41,407 nucleotides of DNA from Gemmatimonadota bacterium. GTDB taxonomy: Bacteria; Latescibacterota; UBA2968; UBA8231. The DNA lies in contig JAPPEF010000195.1 of NCBI GenBank assembly GCA_028875335.1, positions 1 through 41,407 of the forward strand, written 5' to 3'. The position numbers and the translations under genes are program-made. Positions 8,689 through 17,022 of the stretch are shown one piece after another. The stretch's first letter is position 1. Each line of letters begins with the position of its first letter. Below the pieces are notes generated by a model, which was given only the letters and a program-made list of their open reading frames with translations, was not told the origin of the DNA and ran no database searches.

Positions 8689-9780
8689 ATGCAACCAACG
8701 CCAACCACCCCAAACGTGAAGCAAGTCCCGCTCCTAACGGCGAGCCAGATAGCCCAGTTCAAGCGCGACGGCTTCCTCGTACTCCCCGCCGTGCTCGACC
8801 CCGAACTCTGCCGCCGTGCCAGAGACGCAATGTGGGACGCAATTGCAACCCACCTGCCCCGCATGAAGCGGGACGATCCTTCCACTTGGGACCCGCTCAC
8901 CGAGAAAGAAAGCGCCGAGCTAAACGCGCAGCGGCCCGAAATCGGCGGCGACCCCTATTTCGCCGGCAACGGCCACCGCTTCTACGTCCGCAACGGCGCT
9001 GAACAATTCATGCTCGACTTGGCCCCCCGAGCCTTGTGGCAAGTCGCCGAGCAATTGCTCGGTGAAGGCACGGTAGTGTGGCCCGCTGGAGAGGATGATT
9101 CCGGTACGACGACGGGCCCGTGCTTCATGTGCGACGACGCGGTAGGAGGACTCGCCTCCCACTTGGGCAAAAAGATCGAGCAATGGCCAGAGAAGGGGTC
9201 CTTCACCACCGAGGAAGCACTGCGTCTGCCCAAGACCGGCCCGGTGTGGCTCAACGGCCAAGGGACGCGCGGCTTGTATTGCACCCTGCCCAACAGCCCA
9301 TCTCCCGGCCCCAACTACCGCAGCGCCCACTCCGACGGCGCTTGCTACGGCCGCTGGCGGCTGCAAATAGCGGCCTACGTCGACGACCTGCCGCCCAACT
9401 CCGGCGGCTTCACCGTGTGGCCGGGCAGCCACAGCCGGATCTGGCGCGATCAGTGGGAGGCCTTTCTCGAAGGCGAAAAGCACACCGACAAACACTTGGC
9501 AGAGCGCAAGGCCGGCGGCTACAACGACCCTGTCATCCAGCGCATCAAAGCCGACACCCAACCCTTCGACTGCCACGGCCCTGCCGGCACGGTGGTTTTG
9601 TGGCACACCAAAATTTTGCACATGGCTGGGCAGAATCTATCTACCGACGTCATCCGCCAAGCGACCATCTACGGCTTCCTCAAAACGCCAGCATCCCTCC
9701 CCGACCCACTCGTAGTGGACAACACCAACGGCGACATCTGGCGAGATTGGTCCGACGAAGTGCACGCCATCAATGGGTAG
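8689..9780 (+). CDS. phytanoyl-CoA dioxygenase family protein
   Basis: 363-residue Fe(II)/2-oxoglutarate oxygenase of the PhyH family. The iron triad is visible as H214-S-D216 (AHSDGACY) and H311 in ILHMAGQN. The opening LTASQIAQFKRDGFLVL is the usual PhyH N-terminal helix-strand, and GFTVWPGSHSR is the conserved strand before the second histidine. Members hydroxylate small organic substrates; this one's substrate cannot be read from sequence. ATG 8689 has AGGA at 8677-8680. It converges with an oxidoreductase gene 9 bases downstream, with another PhyH protein 4 kb away. Confidence 0.9.
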   Translation: MQPTPTTPNVKQVPLLTASQIAQFKRDGFLVLPAVLDPELCRRARDAMWDAIATHLPRMKRDDPSTWDPLTEKESAELNAQRPEIGGDPYFAGNGHRFYVRNGAEQFMLDLAPRALWQVAEQLLGEGTVVWPAGEDDSGTTTGPCFMCDDAVGGLASHLGKKIEQWPEKGSFTTEEALRLPKTGPVWLNGQGTRGLYCTLPNSPSPGPNYRSAHSDGACYGRWRLQIAAYVDDLPPNSGGFTVWPGSHSRIWRDQWEAFLEGEKHTDKHLAERKAGGYNDPVIQRIKADTQPFDCHGPAGTVVLWHTKILHMAGQNLSTDVIRQATIYGFLKTPASLPDPLVVDNTNGDIWRDWSDEVHAING

Positions 9781-9789
9781 CGACGACCC

Positions 9790-10785
9790 TCAAGAGCCCA
9801 GCGGTTCGACGGCGACCACGGCACCTGAACTCGATGAGGCGCAGGCAGCGTCGGAAACCGCCTGCACCCAGTAGCCACTCTCCGCATCACAGACCGGTTT
9901 TTCACCGCGCTCCGCGGCGGCGACGAAATCCTCAATCATCGGCAGATCGAACAGCTTATCCTGCAGCGGCTCCACCTCAATCCTCTCAGTTCCATCGGGC
10001 AGTTCCAGAATCAGGTGATCCGCCGTCAACTCCAGCGGGTCGATCAGTATCCTGCCGCCATCGCCGTCGATCTGGGCAAAGTCGCGACGCGGTGGCGAGG
10101 TTAGGATCGTCGAGTGCATGCCGATCCCGCCACCTTCAAAGCGCACGATCAGGGCGTCGGTGTCATCGACGGGCCAGTCGTGGTCAACCGCGTCAACCAC
10201 GGCGCTCACCGACTGCGGCCGCCCGCCGAAGTTCAACAGCACTTCGATGCGATGAGACGCCATTTCCATCAGGGCACCTCCGATGCCCGGTTCAATCCGC
10301 CAATCCCCCGCTTCCGGATCCCAGCGCCCGCTGTAATGGGTGCGCGCGAAAACGACCCGTCCGATGCGGCCCGCAGCGATCAACCGCTTGGCCGCGACCA
10401 CTTGCGGACAGGTGCGCCGACGGTAGGCAACCGCCAGGGTCACGCCGTGAGCCCGGCACGCAGCGATCATTTCGCGACACTCGGCCGCGTTTCTCGCCAT
10501 CGGCTTCTCGCACAGTACGTGCTTTCCGTGCTCCGCCGCCAAGCAGGTGTAGTCGCAATGGGTATCGGTCGGCGTCGACACGATGACCGCCTCCACCCGG
10601 TCGTCGCGCACCAGCTCCGCCGCCGAGCCGTACGCGCGCGGGCTACTGAATCGCGCCGCGAATGCCTTAGCGGCCTCAAGGTCGCGACGGCAGACGGCGA
10701 CGAGATCGGTCCGTTCCGAAGTTAGTAGGCTCGGCCCGAACGAATTCTCGGCTATGGAGCCGCAGCCGATGATGCCAAATTTCAT
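9790..10785 (-). CDS. Gfo/Idh/MocA-family NAD(P)-dependent oxidoreductase
   Basis: 331 residues. The N-terminal Rossmann fold opens GIIGCGSIAENS (GxGxxA), and the family's E93-K94-P95 motif follows in LCEKPMARN. The C-terminal alpha/beta domain carries GGALMEMASHRIE, where His is the likely active-site residue. Substrates are usually sugars, inositols or their derivatives. ATG at 10785 is chosen for its Rossmann start and the AAGGA just upstream on the minus strand; longer upstream frames lack both. Ser/Ala-rich end (ACASSSSGAVVAV) is the family's usual closing helix. It lies downstream of the serine hydrolase gene with a 59-base gap. Confidence 0.9.
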   Translation of the reverse strand: MKFGIIGCGSIAENSFGPSLLTSERTDLVAVCRRDLEAAKAFAARFSSPRAYGSAAELVRDDRVEAVIVSTPTDTHCDYTCLAAEHGKHVLCEKPMARNAAECREMIAACRAHGVTLAVAYRRRTCPQVVAAKRLIAAGRIGRVVFARTHYSGRWDPEAGDWRIEPGIGGALMEMASHRIEVLLNFGGRPQSVSAVVDAVDHDWPVDDTDALIVRFEGGGIGMHSTILTSPPRRDFAQIDGDGGRILIDPLELTADHLILELPDGTERIEVEPLQDKLFDLPMIEDFVAAAERGEKPVCDAESGYWVQAVSDAACASSSSGAVVAVEPLGS

Positions 10786-10844
10786 AATGAAGTCCTTTCC
10801 CGGCGAGGAAGCCCATCTTTGAGCCCGTCTCCCCGTCTCATGGT

Positions 10845-12344
10845 TCAGCGCCCAACTCCCTCGCCCATCTGCGCCGTGGCGGTCAGCTCTTCCCACTTCG
10901 TCTCCCCAAAACTGACGTTGTACTCCATGTCGAAGAGCAGCCGGTCTTCGGCAAAGCGGAAAGTCAGCAGAGGGCGGAAGGGCGTCTCGTAGAAGCAGAG
11001 CCTCGCGTTGTAGGTACCGTCCGCGCTCCATGCGCCGCTGGCGGCGACCGGTTGAGAATGGTCGCTGTCGAATGAGGTGCTGCCCTCCACCCAAGCCCCG
11101 TGGCCGATGCGGACCGGATGCTCGACGCCAGACGCGTCCTCGACGGTCACCAGCGTTTCCTCCTCGCCGAAAGCAAAGGTGACCGCCCGCAGGTTGCGCT
11201 CGTTGGGCGCAAACAGAAACCTCCGCTCCGAATATTTGCTGGCCAGCGCGGAGGTGGACAACCCTTCTTGCGGCGCGAGGGACAGGCCCCTCAACCGCTC
11301 AGCCAGCGGGCCGTTATCGGCCGGCGGCAGGGCTTCATTCTCCATCGCCGGTAGCAGGTGATCCCAGACCAGATCGAGCACCTGCTGCATGTCGCTCACG
11401 CCGGCGGTAATGGCCACCACTGCGTCTTGGTCGGGCATGACGATGCAGTACTGGCCGAAGGCACCGTCGCCCCGGTAGGCATTGTGCCGACAGCGCCAGA
11501 ACTGGTAGCCGTAACCCTGGTCCCAGTCGCTGTCGGGATCGCTGCCATTCGCGGTCTGCAAGGCGGTGGCCTCCGCCACCCACCACTCCGGGAGCAGTCG
11601 CCGACCATCCCACATCCCCCGCTGTAGCAGCAACTGACCGAAGCGGGCGATATCCTCAGTGCGAATTTTCAGTCCCCAGCCGCCGACGTTGTAGCCCTCG
11701 TCATCGCTCTGCCAAGTGGCACCCTCGATCCCCAAGGGCGCGAAGAGCCGCGGTGTCAGGTAGTCGATCAGGGTCCCGCCCGTCAGCCGCTGAACCATCA
11801 AGCCGGCCATATAGGTGGCTCCCGTGTTATAGACGAAGTGGGTCCCGGGCTTGAGGCCCACCGGCACGGCGAGAAAGGCCTCAGCCCAGGTGTCCCGCTC
11901 GGTCGACCAGAAGGCGTCGGCCTGTTCCTTCAGGTGACCGGTGTTCATGCGCAGCAGATCCCGCACGCGCATCGCCGCAAGGTTTTCGTCCGGCTCGGCA
12001 GGGGCTTCCTCGGGAAAGTGGTCGAGGATCAGGTCGTCGAGGCTCATCAACTCCTCCTCGACCGCCAGACCCACTGCTGTGGAGGTGAAACTCTTACTCA
12101 GAGAGTAGAGGCGATGAGGACTGTCGGGATTGTAGGGGTACCACCAGCCCTCGGCCACCACTTTCCCTCCGCGCAACAGCATGAAGCTGTGCAGGGCATC
12201 GATCGAATCCTCGGCCGCATCGACGAAGCCGAGAATGGCCTGACTGGAGATGCCCTGAGCCTCGGGGGTGCTGCGCTCAAGGGCGGCGACTGGCTGGTTG
12301 GCGTAGAGCATCAGCATAAATAGCAGGAGAAAGGCGCGAAACAT
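10845..12344 (-). CDS. secreted serine hydrolase, beta-lactamase / class C-like family
   Basis: 499 residues with a hydrophobic leader (MFRAFLLLFMLMLYANQPVAA) pointing to export. The nucleophile motif SxxK is S81-L-S-K84 within HRLYSLSKSFTS. FVYNTGATY occupies the place of the YxN motif, and GDGAFGQYCIVMP the place of the third motif. This arrangement is that of COG1680 esterase/peptidase relatives such as EstB and 6-aminohexanoate-dimer hydrolase, rather than resistance enzymes. A C-terminal beta-rich domain (after about residue 370) is common in this subgroup. ATG 12344 is preferred over TTG 12350. Substrate unknown. Confidence 0.85.
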   Translation of the reverse strand: MFRAFLLLFMLMLYANQPVAALERSTPEAQGISSQAILGFVDAAEDSIDALHSFMLLRGGKVVAEGWWYPYNPDSPHRLYSLSKSFTSTAVGLAVEEELMSLDDLILDHFPEEAPAEPDENLAAMRVRDLLRMNTGHLKEQADAFWSTERDTWAEAFLAVPVGLKPGTHFVYNTGATYMAGLMVQRLTGGTLIDYLTPRLFAPLGIEGATWQSDDEGYNVGGWGLKIRTEDIARFGQLLLQRGMWDGRRLLPEWWVAEATALQTANGSDPDSDWDQGYGYQFWRCRHNAYRGDGAFGQYCIVMPDQDAVVAITAGVSDMQQVLDLVWDHLLPAMENEALPPADNGPLAERLRGLSLAPQEGLSTSALASKYSERRFLFAPNERNLRAVTFAFGEEETLVTVEDASGVEHPVRIGHGAWVEGSTSFDSDHSQPVAASGAWSADGTYNARLCFYETPFRPLLTFRFAEDRLLFDMEYNVSFGETKWEELTATAQMGEGVGR

Positions 12345-12397
12345 GAGCAAAATCCGGAAAAGAGTTGGTGGTCTATAGAGAATGGATGGACATCCAA

Positions 12398-12766
12398 CTA
12401 TCGGTTATGTCCTTGAAGAACGGTCAGTGCATCCCACGTCGCCGGAAATCCTCCGAAGGCGCTCATCTGCAACACGACCTCCTCAATCTCCGTCCTCGTG
12501 GCTCCACAACCAAGGGCTCGGTCGATGTGAACAGCAAGCTGTTCCGGCCTGCCGAGAACCGTCAAGGCCGCGATCGTGCACAGCAAACGGGTCTTGATAT
12601 CCAACCCCGCCCGTCCGTACAGGTCGTGCATCACGTGCGTCATCACCAGTCGCTCGAACTCGGGATGAAGTGTGCGCATCTTCTCGGCAGAGGCTTCTGC
12701 AGCGGCTTCTCCGAGCATCGTCGAGAGAATTCTGCGCCCTGCTTCGTAGCGTTCACTTTCAGTCAT
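12398..12766 (-). CDS. carboxymuconolactone decarboxylase family protein
   Basis: 122 residues matching the compact all-helical CMD fold over its whole length: RYEAGRRILSTMLG at the start, LDIKTRLLCTIAALTVLGR in the middle, VHIDRALGCGATRTEIEE and then a closing helix. It lacks the CxxC of AhpD-type members, so it is closer to the true 4-carboxymuconolactone decarboxylase branch of beta-ketoadipate metabolism, though related decarboxylases share the fold. ATG 12766 is preceded by GGGGAGG, an excellent ribosome site. It sits among small-molecule oxidation genes. Confidence 0.88.
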   Translation of the reverse strand: MTESERYEAGRRILSTMLGEAAAEASAEKMRTLHPEFERLVMTHVMHDLYGRAGLDIKTRLLCTIAALTVLGRPEQLAVHIDRALGCGATRTEIEEVVLQMSAFGGFPATWDALTVLQGHNR

Positions 12767-12834
12767 ATATCCTCCCCTGCTCGGTTGCGCTCTCGCTGGG
12801 TCTTAGGTTGCCAGAGAGCGGGCGGAATCTGACC

Positions 12835-13662
12835 TCAGCCGTAGGCACCCTTCTCGTGGCGGCCGAGCAAGCGCTGCAGACGAGGCGAGGCTCCTTCCAT
12901 CACGTGCGGCGGCATGCGATAGTCTATAAAGGGGTAAAAGCGCTGGGAGATAAAGCGCTTGCTGTACGTGACGCCGGCCATGAAGCGAGTGCGATCCGAG
13001 GCATTGGGAGCACCCCGGTGCCAGATCTGGTTGTTGAACATATAAGCGTCGCCAGCCCGGGCGAACAAGGAAATCGGTCCAGTCCCGCAAAATGTGGGTT
13101 TGTCTTGCTCGGCGGGCCCGCGACCGGCGCGGTGGCTGCCAGGCACGACTTGCGTGGGGCCATATTCAATGCTTTCCACATCGCTAACCGGAGTAAAGAT
13201 CTGCAGCACAAAGCAGGGCATGGTGACGCGCGGGTCGTGCTGTTCCACCTCATCGGGCAGGGGAAAGTGGATCAAATCGTCGAGGTGCCAGCCGCCGGGG
13301 CCGTCAGGTACTTTGCTGGAGTCGGGTTCGGTGTACAGGGCGTTTTGCGACATGAGGTGGCAGTTGTCGCCCAAGATAGCTTCGGCTAAGCTGACAAACG
13401 GCTCGCGAACTACCAAGTCGCGGAATGCCTTGCTATATTCGAACATGCGCATGAGGCTGATGCCGCGGATGTGGTCGCCTGCTTCGTCGTTGAGGATACG
13501 GGGATCGGCGACTTTGCACGCCATGGCCTCGCGCAGGGCCTCGACCTCGTCGGCTGCGAGGACGGGCCCCAAGCGATAGTAGCCGTCGCGATTGAATTGC
13601 TCAATGATGCGCTGGGTTTCTTCCGGCGAGTACGGCTGGCCTGCTGCAATGGGACTAGACAT
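12835..13662 (-). CDS. phytanoyl-CoA dioxygenase family protein
   Basis: 275 residues, a second PhyH-type Fe(II)/2-oxoglutarate oxygenase. The iron ligands are H126-L-D128 (GGWHLDDL) and H215 (IWHRGAPN). The segment GPTQVVPGSHRAGRG is the classic PhyH strand-turn before the distal histidine. Compared with the 8689-9780 protein it is about 90 residues shorter and not obviously a close paralogue. Substrate unknown. It lies 68 bases upstream of the CMD gene on the same strand, so the two are probably co-transcribed. Confidence 0.9.
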   Translation of the reverse strand: MSSPIAAGQPYSPEETQRIIEQFNRDGYYRLGPVLAADEVEALREAMACKVADPRILNDEAGDHIRGISLMRMFEYSKAFRDLVVREPFVSLAEAILGDNCHLMSQNALYTEPDSSKVPDGPGGWHLDDLIHFPLPDEVEQHDPRVTMPCFVLQIFTPVSDVESIEYGPTQVVPGSHRAGRGPAEQDKPTFCGTGPISLFARAGDAYMFNNQIWHRGAPNASDRTRFMAGVTYSKRFISQRFYPFIDYRMPPHVMEGASPRLQRLLGRHEKGAYG

Positions 13663-13717
13663 GGGATTTTAGCTGGGCAAAAGGGTGGACAGGTCGGCTG
13701 CAAAATAGGGCACGGTC

Positions 13718-13736
13718 TTGCTAACGCCAAATCAAC
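13718..13736. repeat. 19-base dispersed repeat, copy 1
   Basis: TTGCTAACGCCAAATCAAC occurs here and, identically, at 18402-18420. Both copies are intergenic, and the bases just before them also resemble each other (TGCAA...GGGC). An exact 19-base match is far beyond chance in 41 kb. Its role is unknown; it may be the edge of a dispersed element. Confidence 0.6.
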
Positions 13737-13742
13737 ACAAGA

Positions 13743-13790
13743 ACGAATCTTGCGTCAGATGCTGCAACGAATCTTGCGTCAGATGCTGCA
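13743..13790. repeat. 24-base perfect tandem duplication upstream of a gene
   Basis: ACGAATCTTGCGTCAGATGCTGCA is present twice without change (13743-13766 and 13767-13790; the motif itself is 24 bases). The second copy abuts the ribosome site AAGGAG of the gene at 13803. The perfect identity suggests a recent slippage event in the 5' untranslated region. Confidence 0.85.
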
Positions 13791-13802
13791 AAGGAGACCA
13801 CT

Positions 13803-15314
13803 ATGAAAGGACGAGTCGCATGGCTATTAGCCATCATCTATCTAAAGTGGAATGCCGTTGGGGTCTCGGGACAAGAAATCGACGTGCACCTATCTAAAAT
13901 CGACGCGGGGGTGGCTTGGGTTAGTTCGTACTGGGGCTACAACGCCCCCAAGCTAGTGTACGATGGCGATAGCTATTACACGGTCGCGCTGTGGGGACCG
14001 GAGCAAGCCACCGCACAGGGGGCGCTCTACCAATTGCGCGACGGGCAGTGGCACCGGGGCTACGAGTGGGACGGCTTGAACTACCAGCCGGGCATGGTAT
14101 TGCTCGACGAGCAACGGCGACTGCTCCTGATCTACCCAAAAATCAACGCAAAGCCAGTCATCCTGCGGGCCACAGCGCCAGGGCAGATCGACCAGTTTGA
14201 GCAACTCGAAGTGCCGGACACCATTGGCAAGGCCGGGTACATGGGCGCTGGCATTTACGACGAGCGCCTAGTCATCGGCTATATCGGCGATCCAGCGACC
14301 TATACCTTCAAGACGGCCATGCTCGATTTGCGCACCGGCACTTGGGACGGCCCCTACGTCCTCGCTCCGGCGCAAAGAACAGAAGTGCCGTGGACGACTT
14401 GGCTCTACCCGGTCATTCAGCCAGATGAGACGGGTTATCACTTGCTAGTGAGCAATCAGCCCGACCCCAGAGCGCTCTACAACCGCATCCTCTACATGCA
14501 CTTGCCTTACGGCGATCCCGGTCAAGTCGCGCCCGAGGTCGTAGTCGAGATCGCGCCCGAAGGCGATTTTATCGCTTTCGGCGAGGCCATGTGGCGCGAC
14601 TTAGATGGCTACATTTACGTCACCGGACAATACCAATCCCCCGGACAGGCCAATCAACTGTTCGTCTTTGTGCGCGACCCGCGTACAGGCGCGTGGACCC
14701 GCCAAGCGCTGAGCAATGCGCAGGTGGCTGCGGCCTATCAAAGACCCGGTGGAAGCCGTGCCTTATGGGTAGCCAGCACGTACGGGTCTGACTTGCGGCT
14801 CTACCGATCGGACGATCGCGGAGGTAGCTGGCACGAGGAACCGCTGGTCGATTTGGCCAGCTACGGCCTAGTCTCCAGTTTCTTCCTCCACGGCATTTCC
14901 CCGGCCAGCGGCAGCCTGATACCGAGCTTGCCCACTGCGGTATTCAGCGCCGGGCCTCATCCCAACTACGAGTTGTGGTTCGTCCAGTTCGACGTTGCCG
15001 AGTTGGAAATGGCTACCGCAGTAGAGGAAGTAGAGTCGCTGGACGCGATCGGTGCGCCGATTTTGGTCGCCAACGCGCCCAATCCCTTCAACAATTCGAC
15101 CCAAATACGCTTTTGGCTGCCCGTGGCTGGGCCGGTTGATCTAGCGGTGTACAACCTCCAAGGCCAGCGCGTCGGACAGATAAGCAAGGGCCACCGGGAG
15201 GCCGGCTGGCATACCATTACCTGGACAGCCGGCGATCTAGCGACCGGGGTGTACTTGTATCGCTTGCAGGCTGGCGGCACTGAAATCGCGCGCAAGTTGG
15301 CAGTGATCCGTTAG
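13803..15314 (+). CDS. secreted BNR-like protein with FlgD-type C-terminal domain
   Basis: 503 residues. The N-terminus (MKGRVAWLLAIIYLKW..., cleavage near VSG/QEI) is a signal peptide. The body is a BNR-like propeller with at least one Asp box, RSDDRGGSW (about residue 337). The last 80 residues begin APNPFNNSTQIRFWLP and end with VYLYRLQAGG and a short basic tail, the FlgD Ig-like / type IX-like C-terminal module found on surface proteins of FCB-group bacteria. ATG 13803 has AAGGAG at 13791-13796, right after a 24-base tandem repeat. Role unknown; an extracellular carbohydrate-related or adhesion task is possible. Confidence 0.82.
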   Translation: MKGRVAWLLAIIYLKWNAVGVSGQEIDVHLSKIDAGVAWVSSYWGYNAPKLVYDGDSYYTVALWGPEQATAQGALYQLRDGQWHRGYEWDGLNYQPGMVLLDEQRRLLLIYPKINAKPVILRATAPGQIDQFEQLEVPDTIGKAGYMGAGIYDERLVIGYIGDPATYTFKTAMLDLRTGTWDGPYVLAPAQRTEVPWTTWLYPVIQPDETGYHLLVSNQPDPRALYNRILYMHLPYGDPGQVAPEVVVEIAPEGDFIAFGEAMWRDLDGYIYVTGQYQSPGQANQLFVFVRDPRTGAWTRQALSNAQVAAAYQRPGGSRALWVASTYGSDLRLYRSDDRGGSWHEEPLVDLASYGLVSSFFLHGISPASGSLIPSLPTAVFSAGPHPNYELWFVQFDVAELEMATAVEEVESLDAIGAPILVANAPNPFNNSTQIRFWLPVAGPVDLAVYNLQGQRVGQISKGHREAGWHTITWTAGDLATGVYLYRLQAGGTEIARKLAVIR

Positions 15315-15373
15315 CGCGACCACACCTTTGCGTGGCGGCACGAGCAGTGCATTCTGCATTTGCTTCCTTTTTC

Positions 15374-15420
15374 GGTTGGTCGGAGCGGAAAGATAGCTGC
15401 ATCCGCTCCACTTCAACCAA
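15374..15420. terminator. hairpin between convergent genes
   Basis: GGAGCGG (15382-15388) pairs with CCGCTCC (15403-15409), extended by an outer TTGG/CCAA pairing across a small internal loop. A T-rich run (15364-15372) lies on the left. It sits between the stops of two genes facing each other, or just inside the tail of the Rieske gene, so it may end transcripts from one or both sides. Confidence 0.35.
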
Positions 15421-15850
15421 CTCGCAGTCGCACGCCCCCCTCTACTAACTCCAGATCGTAGCGCTTGAGGGGACTTTGCGCCGGCCCTCGGGTGGGCTCC
15501 CCCGCCCGATTAAAGGTCGATCCATGGCAAGGACAAATCAAAAAATGCTCTCTGGGGCGCACTTGACACCCCTGATGCGGACAAGTGGCCCCCAGAGCTT
15601 GCAAGGGCGGTTCCCCACCACGCAACAAGACGATGGCTTCGGGCAAGTCAGAGCCTTGCAGGAGCCCGGCATTGCCCTTTCTAAACAATTCGTTTAACTG
15701 GTTGTCCGACAAAAAAACAACCCCGTCTCTTACCACTGCATAATGCACGGGCACAGTAGCGCATCCGAGCAGGGAGTGGCCGGCTAGGCAAACTCCGCCC
15801 AAGTGGGCTAAGAAACTGCGCCGCGGCATTTTTTCGGCCCCGTTCTCCAC
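15413..15850 (-). CDS. exported Rieske [2Fe-2S] protein
   Basis: 145 residues with both Rieske boxes: C90-P-H92-Q-G-C95 and C106-P-C108-H109-G-S. Cys90/His92/Cys106/His109 should bind the cluster, and Cys95/Cys108 form the disulphide typical of high-potential bc1/b6f-type Rieske proteins. The N-terminus has a twin-arginine-like PRRSFLAHLGG and then LLGC (27-30), so it may be Tat-exported and lipid-anchored. No cytochrome b gene is nearby. GTG 15850 has AGGAGG only 4 bases upstream; ATG at residue 8 is an alternative. It is the last gene of a three-gene operon with a porin and a di-haem protein. Confidence 0.88.
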   Translation of the reverse strand: MENGAEKMPRRSFLAHLGGVCLAGHSLLGCATVPVHYAVVRDGVVFLSDNQLNELFRKGNAGLLQGSDLPEAIVLLRGGEPPLQALGATCPHQGCQVRPREHFLICPCHGSTFNRAGEPTRGPAQSPLKRYDLELVEGGVRLRVG

Positions 15851-15858
15851 AACACCTC

Positions 15859-17007
15859 CTAGAAATAAGTAGCCACGCTGAAGAGCAAGGCAGCCCCGCG
15901 AATTGGGTTATCAAGGGCGTCGCGCTGCCAATTGCGCTGGTAGTCTACCTTGAACACGGCCTCCTCCTCGGGGCGAAAATTGAGCCCCAGACTGAGGCGG
16001 CGCTGGCTGTCGCCGTCGATATCCGCATCGAAATCCACCAGGCCATAGCGCACCATGCCAGTAAAATGGGAACGGGGCAATTGAGCGATCCACCCACGGC
16101 CAAAGTGGGCGTTTAATTGGGCGTAGTACCCGCGTTGACTCGACTGGAAAATGGCGCTTTCCTCGGGCACGTCAATGGCGGCCCAAGCGCATTCCCCCAA
16201 CCATTCAAAGGGGCCTTGGCGGACTTCCCAATCGAGGGCGAAAATGCTCAGATTGCGCTTGTCGGCAATGGCCAAACCATCGGCTTCCCAGCTATTATAG
16301 GGGCCCGTGTGCAGAGAGAGCCCCACTTCGACAGCGGGCCGCGGACTCAGACCCAAGCGCCCCACCCAAGAAGGACGATTGTTGTTGTCGGCAAAATTGC
16401 CCCGTCCCGCGGCAATGCGGGTGCCTTCGGGCCGACCCCCTACTATTCGATCGTCAAATCCGTTTACTGCGTACAGCTCGTAGGTCATCCGGGCTTGGGG
16501 AGTGGGATGGACAGAGCCGTAAAACCCCATGCCCCCCTCTGACAGAGCCGTGGGGATGATCTGGGTGCTGACCAGAGGTCGGTCGGTGAAATCGTTGGTC
16601 GGGCTGTCGTGGGACAGATTGAAACGCCCCAGGGGGGATAGGATAATGCCGCCCCTAAAGGTGAGGAACGGGTGGATTTCAAAGTCGATGAGGGCGAGTT
16701 CTATTTTGATCTCCTCGCCCCCCTCCTCGAATTCCAGTTCCGAGGCCACGCGGAGGCGGTCGGATACCGGCGTATAGGTAAAGATATTGAAGCGCTTAGG
16801 CTCAAAAGTCAGTTCCTCGGTAATTCCCTCTTCGCGCTCGTAGCGGAAGTGGACCTCAGTATAGCCGCCAAAGTACGTGCGGCCCCCAGCCCCCTTGATA
16901 AAGGGCTTGTCGCCAATGCCACCCCGCACCAGGGGCGTTTCGCCCTCCTCGGCTATCGCAATCCCCACGAGCGGGCACAGCAGGCTCATCAGCATTCTCG
17001 ATATCAC
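15859..17007 (-). CDS. outer-membrane porin-like beta-barrel protein
   Basis: 382 residues starting with a signal peptide (MISRMLMSLLCPLVGIAIA/EEGE). The rest alternates polar and hydrophobic residues in strands rich in Tyr, Phe and Trp, for example TYFGGYTEVHFRYERE, and ends SVATYF with terminal Phe, the outer-membrane barrel signature. FRGGIILSPLGRFNLSHDSP is the kind of segment seen in phosphate-selective/OprP-like porins. Start is GTG 17007. The Rieske gene starts 8 bases after its stop, and the di-haem gene ends 15 bases before its start, so all three are likely one transcript. The solute is unknown. Confidence 0.78.
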   Translation of the reverse strand: MISRMLMSLLCPLVGIAIAEEGETPLVRGGIGDKPFIKGAGGRTYFGGYTEVHFRYEREEGITEELTFEPKRFNIFTYTPVSDRLRVASELEFEEGGEEIKIELALIDFEIHPFLTFRGGIILSPLGRFNLSHDSPTNDFTDRPLVSTQIIPTALSEGGMGFYGSVHPTPQARMTYELYAVNGFDDRIVGGRPEGTRIAAGRGNFADNNNRPSWVGRLGLSPRPAVEVGLSLHTGPYNSWEADGLAIADKRNLSIFALDWEVRQGPFEWLGECAWAAIDVPEESAIFQSSQRGYYAQLNAHFGRGWIAQLPRSHFTGMVRYGLVDFDADIDGDSQRRLSLGLNFRPEEEAVFKVDYQRNWQRDALDNPIRGAALLFSVATYF

Positions 17008-17022
17008 GGCTTACTTCTCTTC

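Noticed and set aside
9120..10586. Long Arg/Pro-rich plus-strand frame across the dioxygenase and oxidoreductase genes
   Set aside because: Arg/Pro/Ser-rich composition typical of an out-of-frame shadow; both overlapped genes have motifs and ribosome sites.
10845..12344. Antibiotic-resistance beta-lactamase
   Set aside because: SxxK is present but the third motif and the long C-terminal domain fit the esterase/peptidase-like branch; resistance is not supported.
13743..13790. CRISPR array
   Set aside because: Two adjacent copies with no spacer between them and no cas genes; a simple tandem duplication.
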